The position numbers and the translations under genes were made by a program. 64,000 nucleotides of DNA. It comes from Linnemannia hyalina (taxonomy: Eukaryota > Mortierellomycota > Mortierellomycetes > Mortierellales > Mortierellaceae). The notes below the pieces were generated by a model, which searched no databases, had not been told where the DNA came from, and worked only from the letters and a program-made list of their open reading frames with translations. Shown one piece after another: positions 33,301-47,352 of the stretch (its first letter is position 1; each line of letters opens with the position of its first letter). The stretch lies in contig JAHRHY010000017.1 of NCBI GenBank assembly GCA_019671135.1, positions 1,116,001-1,180,000 on the forward strand, read 5' to 3'.

Positions 33301-36300
33301 GAATGAATGAAGGGACGAATGAACACGCAAAGAGGAGACTAATTGCATTTCCAGCCTCGTTGCGTGAGAGCAAAACAACAACAACGCTTTTTTGCGTTAC
33401 AACCATACGCAACCGTGGATCTTTCCCGAGCGGAAAATATTCGTCTGCTCTCTCTCTCCTTTTTGCCTTAAGTTTTGTTTTGTTTTTTTCTCTGGAGGGA
33501 CAAGGGATAGGCATCAGTGTAAACACACCTCAAAAACACGCTGTCCGCTTAGTCCTCTCACCCTTTTTCTTTTCTCCATCCTCTGTGACGACAGTGTGTA
33601 CATACCTTGTCGCATTACTCTCACGCGCACAAACACGACATCAACAAAACGAGAGAAAAAGGCCGGGCGAGTTGAATGAGAGGTGTTCTCGAACTCTCTT
33701 TTCCCTCCCATCTCTGTTTATCGGAGAGTAGCAGGAGAGAGAGGGACAGAGAAAGAGAGGGAGAGAGGAAAAAAAGGGGAGATATATGTCGCTCGTGCAC
33801 CGATCGATGACGCCGAACAATCGTCCGAGTCCTTGGTGTTTTTTTATTATCCTTGTGTATGTACTAGAAACAAGGGTATAACTCTACAACTCTGTTTTTG
33901 TGGCGGGTAGGGTAGAGTTAGTGTTGTTGTGATCGAGAAGGTGGGCGTTAGGGTAGGTGAAGAGAACAACATACGCACTAATTCAAAACAACAACAACAA
34001 CAACAACAACAACCACAAAGGAGAATAAGACGAGAGTAGGGAGGGGAGGGCCTGGAAGGTTATGCTGTTGCTTTGGTTTATGGTTCATGGGTTGGTATGT
34101 GAGCGTGTCGTCTTTGTTTTTTTTTACAGTTGCGTGTTTTTGTCATGGTTGACGCCAGCGAGAGATACGGAGAGAGAGGTACAACAAGGTTTATGTGCTA
34201 GCAAGCAAGAGTGAGGGCAAGGACAGGAACGACTAAGAGGCATGGCGCGGTGTGGCGGTGGCATGGCAGGACACGAGGCGAGACTCTGACAGAGTGACGA
34301 GGAGAAGAGGGAGTGACTAGAAGAGAGAGTGAGAGGGAGATATAGGTTGGAGCTGACCACAGACACAGAAAACAAACAAGACAACAGACAAAGGAAGGGA
34401 GACAATGGTCCGGCTGTTTGTGACACCATCGCGCAACAACGACAGAGAGAAAGACTTAGAAAACAACAACAAAAACAAAAGGGAGCGAGAGGAGGACACG
34501 CATCTCTCTCACTTACTACCTCAGTAATCGCGTCCCATCTATTCGCTGTTTGTCCTTCCGGTTCAACCATTGAGTTGCATTTACTTTATCGAACGACAAG
34601 TTTCAAACAGGGGTGCGTGTGTTGTTCTCTTTTCTCAAGACGCAAAGAGAGAAATGAGAACACAAGGGCACAAGCAAACGGTGAAGAGGGAGAGTTGAAA
34701 AACGTGTTGTCGTTGTCCGTGTACCACACGCACACTTCATCATCAACAATCGACTCTCTCTCACAAAAAATGCGAAGGCGGAGTCAAAGAAAACAAAAAT
34801 CATTCTCCGCTCCTCTCCCTTTCTCTCGTTTTCTATCTCTTGTCCATCTCCATCCAACGATATCGCTATGAACAGTCAAACACAAGCACAACGAGAGTCA
34901 GCGTTAATGCGGGAATTCGAGAGCAATTCTTTTCTCTCTTATGCGAAAAAGGGACATTCAACGCCGTGAATAGGATAGCAGAAACAGACAGAAAGGTACT
35001 CTTCACTTAAGGCTAATTGCCAATTTGTGAGATATTCGCGTTCAGCTCTGCTTACACCCACGATCGATGACGAAGAAACATATGGCTCCTATCCACACAT
35101 CTACCACTCCCACTCCTAAAAAACTCAGCTCAGATCTCTCCCTCATCCCATCCATTCCTCATGTCCTCCATGGGTTATTTCCGGGTCCCTAGTTTTAATT
35201 CTTTTGGAGTCCATGGCGCCTGTTCTGCAGCCTGACTTGCCAACTGGAGGATGGATTATCCTTTTGTTCACATTCACATTCACATTCTCATGCTACATGC
35301 GCATTAAAGCTCTTTCTGAGCTGCTTTGCCTACACCGGAGAGTTTTTTCTTCATTTCTTGGTTATTTATGTGCATTGTACGTGTGAATTATTCCTGGCAT
35401 TTTCTTATGTGTACTTGCTGCACATTCAACGTGCATTTACAATGCTCATATCCTCACTTTCATTCCTCCTCTTTTCCTCTACTACATACATACAAAATAA
35501 CAAAAAAAAAATCCGGGTCCTCACTCTCAATCAGATAAGCCATGAAACCCTCTCTCCTATCGCTATCATTTTATTACAGACGAAAATAACCGAGAATGAA
35601 TAGCTGTCTGAACAGTGCATGCGTCCGAAATCTAATTGAACCATGGGAAATCACTTTTTTGCAAGGGTAACCAAACCTACCGTGCTGAACATGCATTTAT
35701 GCCTATTTTTTGGTCGATTGCTCAAAAAGGGGAGGCGTGTGGGATAGGGGGATAGGAAGGGAGATATGCGCTTTGTGGTATGGCCGTGGGCAAGTATGGA
35801 GGGTTGGGTACATGGATGGAGCGAGAGTTGCATGTCAATTAGTTCCTTCTCATGCTATCTTCGGTTCAATTGTTTTTTGCTGCTCTTTTTCAACGTCCAA
35901 AATAACTCAATTGTGCGGGATATGGTGATCAGGGGCATGCGAGCGAGTGAATGGGCAGAGTAGTAAATAGACTGAGATGAGAGAGATGTGGGAGAGAGAG
36001 CACCAAATCGACGCACAGGGAGAGAGTGGGAAAGTGAAGGGAAGGGAAGGTAGACGTTTGAAAAGAAGGGACGATGTTGGTCCGGGTTCTCTCCTTCCCT
36101 AAGTATGTGTATGTGGGATAGATGTCTATCTGTGGCACACACAAACAGAAAGGCAAAGGCGAGATGCAATCAACCAGCCCAACCCAGTCATTCCAACCCA
36201 TCTCTCCTCGTCCAAATACCACTCTGTTGCTTGATATTATTGGCTTTGGTATTCTCAACGGTCCTACCCCACCGTCCATCCATTCTCCACCGTTTATTTC

Positions 36301-39300
36301 GTGAACAAACAACAAACAAATAAAAAATCCCTCCACCAGACGGCCAAACCACCGACCGTTTATACTTCTTCCTTTCTCGAAATCGCTCGTTCGTTGAGAG
36401 TGAGTACAAATGGAAGGTGTTTGTGTTTTGTTTGTTGTGTGGGTGATACCTAAAAAACAAGCATGCATTCATGCATTTTTTTTCCATTGTTTTCATCCCC
36501 TTTTTCGCTCTTGTTCTCTTTTCTGATGAGGTGCTGTATCTACCACCATGCAACCATTTGATTGAATGGGGAAACAAGAAAATGACTGAATGAACAGTCT
36601 GGCACATGCATCCCACTCCGTAGGATAGGGCGGATATGAAAGATGAGAAGCAAACGGACCATGGCCAAGCACCCAATGCTCGAACTTGATTGAATGAAAT
36701 GCGCTCTTTTTCTTTCCAAAAAAAATTTGCTCATTCCATAGGCATGCGAGTTTGTTTATATTTATTTTTGTGCACAGTACACTCATCAGTCCTTCGAGGA
36801 TGGGTCACTGATCAATGAAGATCATGGGCCATGGTCCCTACAATGCAATGACTATACCATTGATGAGTGAATGAATTGAGACCCAAGCCAACGGTCATGC
36901 ATACCTAATGGCAAATCGATATATTTCTGAGTAGAATGAATGACTTGAACGAAAATGCAATCGTTTCTTCGTGCTCAGCACTATGTCCAAAAACCCGAAA
37001 ATAAATCGAGGTCGATTAGCGGCTTGTTTGTTTGTCGATTGCTTTTTTATTTCTTGTGTCTATGCTCTGCTTGTTTGACCTAGAGAGTACTTTCAGCCTC
37101 GTCTCTCGTCAGCAGACGATCGCCTGCCTGCGAAGGGTGTGAGTTCATTCATTTCCTGTCGGTATGCCTGTCTGCTGTCCAACTTTTTCCTGTGCTGCTT
37201 GTCATTGCATCACGAACCTTAGCAAAGAAAAAAAAGCCTTGTTCTTTGGGTGTTTTAGTCATGACCCTGAATTGATGATTGCAAGGGAATCATCCCCTTG
37301 TGTTCAAGGGACACAAGGGCAAGGACAGGAAGTCAGGTTCTCCTTTCTCTCTACCTCATACTGCCCACCCTGCTTGCCCTGACATCCTGATCACCCTGAC
37401 ATCCTTAGTCTTTCTCTTTCTTGTTCCATACAGCTTTTTAAAGACAGATCGAGTGCAAAATTAAATAACGAAAAAAAACCAAGATGACAGGATCTGGTTT
37501 GTTGGCCTGCTGTTCAGGCAATGGGCATGACAACAAACACACATTGAACACAGAGCATACGACAGCGACAACAAACACAAAAGCTACCGGACCAGCACAA
37601 TAGATTCAAAATGAGTAGATTGGGTATTGAGAGAATAGGAAAAAGGAGATGATGAAAAAAAAGAGAGAGAACCATAGCCATAGCATAGAAGCAACGCCGA
37701 ATAGAGAGACTCTGTGGAAACAGACTTCAATGTCTCGCCTCGCTTTCTCTCCTCATCTTCTTTCAGTCCTTAGTTCTTTTCATGCCTATTATTACTTTCC
37801 ATTGTTCTCGTCTGTTGTTCTTCTCTCCTTGGAATTAGGATTGGTCCGGGGCTGGACGCACGTATTGTTCATGTCTGCCTCTCTATGTCTGTCTCCTGGA
37901 TAAACCAATATCTCGGTCCACGTATGGATGCGAGTGCGCGAATAAAAAAGGAAGGGATATGGCCACAGACCAACTAACCAAAGGGATCCCTTCTTCTTCC
38001 ATCATCCCTTGCTGTCTGTTCCCTTACTTTTTATTCTTCAATTGCGAATGGGGTCAATGTGGATGTCCGTGTCCCTGTGTTGCATGCACATACATATCGC
38101 AACTAGTCCTCTTCGTGTTTATTCCAAAGAGCTTCCTCAACTCCTTGTCCTGTTTTGTCTGTCAGTATGAGAGAGAGAGAGATGGAGCGAGAACCCAACC
38201 CCGTCTAGATACAATTTCATTCTATATCCTTTTGGCAATGGCAGTTGTTTATTCGCTCTCACGCCATCTCTTGAAAAATGGGGTCCCATCTCCCATCTTG
38301 TCCCGAGCGAGCGAACATATCCTGCTCCTGCTTCTACTGTTTGTTACTGTTGTTGGATGGTCGTAGTAACCAACAGAAAGATCGCATTCCAACATCCCTT
38401 TTTTCTTTTCTTTTCTAGCCTGTTCTTTTCGTTTGCCTTTCCTTGCCCTGTTCTCTTGTTATCTGCAAACACATACTTCAGTTGCCTCCAACAATACTCC
38501 CAAATACCTTCCTCTACACAACCATTCCCTCTCGAGACCAACACGTCCGCTCGCCAACTCGCTCTTTTCTCACCTTTCGGTCTCTCCGTTCGGACCCTTT
38601 CCTTTTTCTTCCTTTCTTCCATCTACTTCCCATATCCTCTCACACATTTTGCACGAGATCGCAAGACACCAAAAAACACGTTTCTTTTTTCGCCACTGCT
38701 CCGTTCCATCCCATTCCATCCTATCCTATCCTGCCCTTTCCTTTCCCATCCTATCCCAGACCCCCCCCCATTTCCATCCCACACAAAACCTGTAAGGTAA
38801 GAAACCGTGCCGTACTTTTCCCAGAAGACCAAAGGAAAACGACAAAGGCTGGAAACCTTATCACATCTTTCGAAAAGAAAAAAAAAGGCATAGCGGGAAA
38901 TCTCCTTTGGTGTACGCCACTCCAGAGTGTGTTTCCTGTTGCTATGGACGTGTACACTAAAAAAGGAGTGAGGCGAGAAATGAGAAACAAGGAATAGGAG
39001 CGTGAGAGTAAAACTAGGAAGCGAAAGGGAGAGAGACATCGCCACGCCGGCGGGCATGGAGAGACACACTCGGAGCGAGAACTAAAAAGACACTCAGGCG
39101 TTGACATTGACGTCGATGTTGGCGCAAGGAGCGAATTCGATTGCAGTTGTTTCTTCCATTATGACGATGATGAAGTTGTGAAGGTGTTCTACTCATGCCA
39201 GGAAGAGAAACAGAGACACGATAATGACATTGACGATAACAGCGATGTCGATCCTGGAATATCATGATGACTATGAGGGTTTGAGTCAATTGTAGTGAAG

Positions 39301-42300
39301 AAAAAAAAAAGGAGGCTAAGGAAGGGATTGTCGGAACTGACAGTTGGATGAGCGTTGGATCAGGCGGGAAGAAGGGCGCCGGCAGGGCGATTGTGAGATT
39401 ACTTTTTCTGGCGCGTTTTGCGATTGAATAGTTAGAGACAGAGGGCTAGGACTTGACGTAAAGGACGCAGCGTTATCTTGAGTTCTGTCCTGTCTATGAG
39501 TAAATGTGTGTACACTTTGCGTTGCCGTGCTGGAGGAGAGTTGAGTTGTGGCTGCTTTTCTTTCTCTTTCTCGCGTCATTTTACGACCAAAAAGCAAAAA
39601 CGAAGCGAAACTTAAACCATGAGTTGTTCAACCTTGTTCGCCATTGTATCACAGTCAGCGCACGCAAAACGGAGATTATCAAAACGAGAAAGAGAATGAG
39701 GGGGAGAGCACGTTTTTTTTTCCTTCTTTGCTCGTGTGGGTGGGGCCTCTCGCTTTGTTCTCTCTATTTTCCTTTCTACTTTCCTGCTTCCTGCTTGGTA
39801 GACTATACCTTTTTCTTTGCCTGGTACCACTGTGGATCCAATTCCCATTCCCCGCCCTACCCCGCCCAGCCTTAGACTCCTTTTCTCTCTTCTATTCTCA
39901 CCCCAGTCGAAAAATCACCATTGGATTTTTGATTTGTTTTTCAGACTCCACAGGAGGCAAAAAAGTAAGAGTAAAAGACATACGGGCGAAGGGAGGCAGA
40001 CCAGGCAAAAAGAAAAAAATAAGGAGGAAAAAAAATACGTTTATCGTTTGGTTTCCTTTTGATGTGTCGAGAAGTACGCCAAACACAAAGTGCAGGAAAA
40101 AGTGAAGGAAAAGAAACTCAAAAGAGAAGAAGAATAAGGGAATGAAGGGTGAACGGAAATTGCAATCTTGGCTGGCCACTCACTTCTGTCGATACTAAGT
40201 GCACCCTCTTTTATTTTTTCCTTTCTTCTCATTTTCCATTGTTCTGTCGTCTGTTCATCGTTCTTTCCAACGTTCTTACTTTCCATTTTCCGTACCTTCA
40301 CAATTTTGCTCTCGATAGTAAGGGGACACGAAACCAATTTAAGCAGAAACGCGGCAATCCCAACGGTCTCCCATCCTATCGAAACAAGAAACGTAAGAGA
40401 GCGTCAAGGTCATCCATCCCATCGTTCACGAAAAGAAATAGAACAGGAGGAACCGCAATATCTATTTCGCATACAGGTACGATACGAACATGATAAAAGT
40501 GATATATATGAGTGTATTAGAGCTGAAAAATAGACTAAAAAAACCGAATATTGCTCATCTTGGTTGAAGTGTTATCAATGCCCTGCTCATTGGCAGACGG
40601 ACGAGAGCTCTCTCTCTCTCTTTTTCTCATATTTGGCTTACTCTTTTCTTTGTTTACATGGATGTGCAATCGACGTGGGGGAATGGAGTAGAGTGCGTAC
40701 CTTGCGCTTGTATATTTTGTGTTTATGGCAGAGCTCGATTGCTCTCTTTTTTTTTTTTTTTTTTTTTTTTTGTCCGCCCCGCCCGCCGTCTATTTTGTTC
40801 CCTTGGGTAGCATTCATGGCAAAATGGGCAATGGCACAAGCAGGGAAGGGAGAGGAGAGGGAAGGGAAAAGGAGGCGGGAGTAAAAAATAACATCGACTG
40901 AATACTCGATATGTGAGTTGGTTTTGTTGTTTGTTTACTTGTGTTTTTGCTGCAGTAATGAGCTGTAGTGTGCATGAGAAGCGAGAAAAGGGTAAAAAGA
41001 GAGAGACTGAATGAGAGGTTCATGGTCGCACAAGCCAACGAGCAACAGAGGGGACAAGAGACAGGCAAACAGGCAAACTGGCAGAGGGAAGAAAAAAAGG
41101 TGAAAGGTGTTTGTATGTGTTGTGTGTAAACAAGAGTGGAAAAGGAGAGTTTTTTTTTTTTTTTTTTTTTTAGTCCAAGCAGCAAAAAGAGAGTACGAGA
41201 GCATTCTTTTCTCTTACTCTATCGACTATCCGCGTTGAAACCATGCCGTGCCATGTCTATGTCCATCATCCATGCCAATGCAATTCAAGCGAAGAATAGA
41301 GTTGGAAAAGGGGATTTTTTTTCTCTTTGTATCAATGTGTGTCGATGTGAGCCATGGCTGTTTGTTTCTTTCTCTTTCCCAATCGTATTGTTACTCTATT
41401 CCCCTCTCAATTGAATTGAGGACAAAAAAAAGAGTGCCCCTGTTCTGTGTGCAAATAATCCCCCCTTTGCCATGACATACAGTACCCCTGTGGTATTGCC
41501 ATGGGATTCAACTGGTGACAAACATCCCCTCCTCGTCAGAGTACTTAAACCCCTCTCCTTTTCCTTTTATTCCCCCACTTTTTCTGTTTTTTCTGTCCTT
41601 CTTCTTTTCTTCTTTTCTTCTTTTTCTCCTTAAACGCATCTTTCTTTCTTTCCTTCTTGTATACCCATCTCTCATTCTTCATTGCACACTCTCGCTCATA
41701 TCTCTAACATACCCACGGCTTGCCCTTGCACTCTTCACACCGTCTTCAACACCTCAACGCATTCATATCGCAATCATTATCTTATCCATCCCCTTCACCC
41801 TTGCAAACAGTTGATCTCTTTGCCTCCCCTTTTCCCCTGACTACCTTTGACCACCTTTTTACTACTCTTCTCACCTTTTTCATTACCACACATATACACA
41901 TACACAGCCCCTCTCACTCGTTCATTACTGCGATTGACACCTTCTTTTCTCCTTATTTATATCTGTCCAATCCTCCTCGTCAGCCAGCAAGCCCACCAAC
42001 CAAACCAGCCAGCCAATCCAACCAACAGCATCATCAGGCATTCCTTCCCCTTTCTCTGTCCCCTGACCTACTGTCCTTCGTGCACACACTCCCTGAAGCA
42101 ATTCCCTTTCGTTTTATTTTAGTCCGCGCCCTTTTTCTCCAATTCCCCTTGCTGTGTTCCCTCCTCGACCACCGACCGACTAGTTTTCCAAGTCCTCAAG
42201 CCAGATCGTCATCGAGCAGCATCCAAGACACAGTCTAAACTGAAGCCAATCTGCCCGCCACGCTAGTCTCCCTACAAGCAGCCTCGCTCCTTTTACCAAG

Positions 42301-42702
42301 CGCCCAGCCAGCCAGCTCAGCTCTCAGATCAGCCAACAGCCCCTTCCTTCCCTTTGTCCAACGCTCCGCTCTTCCGCTCAGCCCATCCTTTCTGCACTCA
42401 TCATCATCATCATCATCCGATCCTATTCCTATCCTATCTTGCCTGTTCAACTTGGCGACCTTTTATTCCACAAGCACAGCTATAAACCTACCATCCTCGC
42501 CCCACCCAGCTTTCAAGCAAAATCGTCATCCTATCACTTTCCACTCCTGCTTTTCATCATCTCTACTGTTCAAACCTCAAACCACAACAACTACTTCAAC
42601 AACATCCTTCCCAATTTCTTATAAATTTGCAGGCCTGTTTCATCCTGCCTTCCAGCCTTCCTTTATTTCCCCACTTTCAACAAACAACATATATCTATCA
42701 AC

Positions 42703-43287
42703 ATGGCACAAGCAGCAGCCCGCCCATTGTCATCATCAAGCTGTAAATCGGTCCAGTTCTCGCGCTTCATCAAAATCTCATTCACCTACCCAGGCGACGA
42801 ATATGACCGCTCGGCACTCGAGCCCGCAAAGCTCTCCTTCTCCGAGGCCACCGAGCTTATGCAGCTCCGCATCGATTGGAAGCAGGAGCTTAATAAGCGC
42901 ATGCAACAACAGGCACAACAAGAGCAACAACAAATGCTCAACAGCCAACATCAACAAGACTCTGAGGATGGGTTCTCGTCCGACGAGTCGACCTTGTGCG
43001 GATCTTCGTCTTCGAGCCCAAGAGCTGTCATGTCCTCTTCCTCAAAGTCTTCCAGAGGTTGCTTGCGGTCTTCGCCTTCCTTGAAAGTCTCGAGCAAGGG
43101 TTGCGGGTCCAGCGGCTCCAGCTCCAGCGGTCCCAGTAGTCCCATCGACTGCAACAATGGTGGGTCCTTGAGCGACGACGAGGATGGCGAGTATCACCAG
43201 GCCCGAGCAAAGTCCCTCGGCAGCGGGATGATGCATCGCCACAGCGAGTTCCACCAGCCCACTGAGAACATGCCCTGCCTCGCTTAA
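42703..43287 (+). CDS. Uncharacterised 194-aa protein with PP1-docking-like motif
   Basis: Single-exon gene; the ATG has a CAACATGG context and is preceded by a C/T-rich leader. The conserved-looking part is residues 15-65: KSVQF, which fits the (K/R)x(V/I)xF docking motif for protein phosphatase 1, then ISFTYPGDEYDRSALEPAKL and TELMQLRIDWKQEL, probably a helix. A Gln-rich linker and a Ser/Gly/Asp-rich, probably phosphorylated and disordered, C-terminus follow, ending in CLA. From the motif I infer a regulatory subunit or adaptor of PP1. I do not recognise a named family and the assignment is weak. Codon use is G/C-ending, in line with a real, well-expressed gene. The 13.4-kb gene-free stretch lies directly upstream. 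Confidence 0.75.
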   Translation: MAQAAARPLSSSSCKSVQFSRFIKISFTYPGDEYDRSALEPAKLSFSEATELMQLRIDWKQELNKRMQQQAQQEQQQMLNSQHQQDSEDGFSSDESTLCGSSSSSPRAVMSSSSKSSRGCLRSSPSLKVSSKGCGSSGSSSSGPSSPIDCNNGGSLSDDEDGEYHQARAKSLGSGMMHRHSEFHQPTENMPCLA

Positions 43288-43996
43288 ATTACCCTCCTTC
43301 GACCTTCTCCCGTTTTCTTTTCTTGTACATTTTTTTTTCTTCTCACCTCCTCCCCACAGCCCCAACCGTCGCAACTTCGCGGCGTGTCATTTTTATATCT
43401 TTCTTATTCAACGGCTGCTCCTTTCTCTTTCTTCGCATACGCTCTCTCGTTGCTCCCCTCTCCCTTCTCTTTCCATTACCCATTGTAATTTTGATGTCAC
43501 GTTCGCTTCCATTTCCTTGTCTTTTCTTGCAACCATGTATCAACACTTTTTCTGCCTTAGATGTATTACAACCTTTTCCCTTCCTTCCTCTTCCACCTTG
43601 TAATTTTCCACTACCTCCCTCATTTAAAAAATAGTATCAAAAAAGTAACAAAAACAATATCGAATAGGACTGGCGATGGCTCTGGTTCACTTTCTTGTAC
43701 CAACAATAAATCCACTACTTGACCAGTTTTAAAAAAAACCTCCGCTAGTATGATACTTTGTACTTTGATGAATGATTATGTTAAAGGGCAAGTGTTATGT
43801 CCTAGAATGCGTTCTTTCTCGTCTTGTCAGTATTCGAAGTTAAAGAGCGTGACGATATGTGACTGTGGTTTCGTGTGGATCACACCCCTTCTGTTCTCAC
43901 CGTACGCCCCACTCCCTTCTTTTCTTCCCCAACCCATTCATTCCTTCACCTCCATCCATCCCTCCTTCCTTCACCTCTCTCAAACCCAACAACATA
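43288..43996. other. 3' UTR / promoter spacer
   Basis: Pyrimidine-rich 3' UTR of the 194-aa protein gene and promoter of the thiamine-binding protein gene. An AATAAA lies at about 43704-43709 (caataaatcc). No gene was seen. Confidence 0.6.
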
Positions 43997-44149
43997 ATGC
44001 ACACCATCGCCGACTTTTGCGTGATCCCCATGGGCGTCACCTCCTCCGTCAGCCAGTATATCGCCGAATGCCAGCGCGTTATTGAGAAGAGTGGTACATA
44101 TTCACGTCGTTTTTTTGTCTGAGCAACAGCGAATAATAAATGATGGTGT

Positions 44150-44190
<41 letters not shown>

Positions 44191-45086
44191 GGTAATGTTC
44201 ATGTCCCTAACAACTTTTTTATTGTGCGGATTGTAGGTCTTTCGTACACCATGCATTCTTATGGCACTGTAAGTTTGGGTGGGTTGGGGCTAGAGCACGC
44301 AGGATATCTAGGGCTATCGGACAAGGGATCCTGTCAGGTGGACACAACAATCACCTTTGTTCTCGCCCTCCTGAGAGAACCATACAATTGACAAGACAAC
44401 ATAGCATATCGATCTCAAACTCCCCAAGACACTAAACCGCACAAGGATGGATAATCAACGAAGAGAACGACCCAATGCAAGAAAAAAAAAAACAAACAAA
44501 AAAAAACGCCAGCGCCAGGGTCAGCGCAGCACGCCAACCAAGCAGGAGGCACTCTCTTTGCATCGATAGCACGGGCTACACATACCGACCGAATTGGACC
44601 TGAGGACGTCAACCTAGTCATCACCTTTCTTCTGGAGAACAGGCAACACTCCTTTTGATTACTGGAAGTAAAGTGCTAGCATGAAACAGGGTCAACTAAC
44701 CATGTTCTCACGTATATTCCTTCATCGAATGGATGCGAAATAGAACGTCGAGGGCGAGTGGGACGACGTCTGCAGAGTCATGAAGGAGTGCCATGAAGCC
44801 GTCCACGCCATGGGATGTCCTCGCGTCTCCACCAGGTAACGTAAAAAAAAAAAAAAGCCTGCATCAATACCTCCCCATTCTTTCACCTTCAATTTCTGAT
44901 TCACACACACACGTCTCTCGCCCGCAAAATAAGACGAATTACTCCCCCTCCTGACTCATGGATTATTTTCTTTGGTCAATTAGCGTCCGCATCGGAACGA
45001 GGACGGATAAGGTTGGACAGACCATGGCCGATAAGGTCAACGTCGTCCACGAGATCCTTGCCAAGGATGCCGCCGAGAAGAAGTAG
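43997..45086 (+). CDS. ECM15: Thiamine-binding protein, Ecm15/MTH1187 (UPF0045) family
   Basis: Small cytosolic protein of the MTH1187/YkoF-like thiamine-binding fold. Yeast Ecm15 is the founding fungal member and the exact role is not settled. Exons 43997-44093, 44237-44268, 44744-44835 and 44984-45086 join in phase to give 107 residues, the family size. Sequence in order: MHTIADFCVIPMGVTSSVSQ, YIAECQRVIEKSG, LSYTMHSYGT, NVEGEWDDVCRVMKECHEAV, MGCPRVSTSVRIGTRTDK. The block with MHSYGT, NVEGEWDDV and RVSTSVRIGTRTDK is the family signature. Exon 2 is only 32 nt. Intron 1 starts with a (GT)n tract and intron 2 is 475 nt. Confidence 0.95.
44154..44182. repeat. (GT)n dinucleotide repeat
   Basis: About 14 TG units followed by GGGTGGGTGGGT, in intron 1 of the Ecm15-like gene, ending about 55 bp before the 32-nt exon 2. 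Confidence 0.92.
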
Positions 45087-45446
45087 AAGACAAACCATTG
45101 CTCAGGATGAAATAAACTGTCTTTTTTTGCGTCCATGTTTTCGCACGCCCTTTTTTCACAAGTAGGAAATTGAGCCAACTAAGACCAAGGGCACAAAACA
45201 CAGGGTATAGCGAAAAAAACGATTGCACATTACGGGGAAGAGCCTGTGTCTGTCCTTTACTACTTTTCAAAGTGATGGATTCCTTTCCTCGCGCCGCCAA
45301 TGCCCAAAAGACAATAAAAAACCAGGAGTAGTCGAGGAAAAAGTGTATTTACTTGAAGTAATGTCGACTACGTTTTTTTTGCTTTATTCCGAGACCGTTG
45401 CTGCTCCTTTGCCAATTCAAATTGACCGCGCTCAAATAATTCCACT
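45087..45446. other. Convergent spacer ECM15 / alpha5
   Basis: 3' UTRs of convergent genes; AATAAA at 45109-45114 suits the + gene. No coding signal. Confidence 0.6.

Positions 45447-47352
<1,906 letters not shown>

Larger units (their letters stand above)
29233..42702. other. 13.4-kb gene-free interval
   Basis: Between the FCP1 stop and the next start I found no frame with a recognisable domain, no splice-linked chain of exons and no convincing RNA gene on either strand. Open frames are short and of homopolymeric composition. The DNA alternates between purine- and pyrimidine-rich blocks. It contains a 30-A run (29388-29417), a 19-C run (30372-30390), GGAA repeats (about 32005-32020), an AAC repeat (about 33986-34012), 25-T (40747-40771) and 22-T (41150-41171) runs, and many ATGCAT and CCATGG palindromes. 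About 41520-42702 is strongly C/T-rich and may be promoter plus 5' leader of the gene at 42703. The interval may be regulatory or may host a long non-coding RNA; sequence alone does not decide. Confidence 0.6.
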
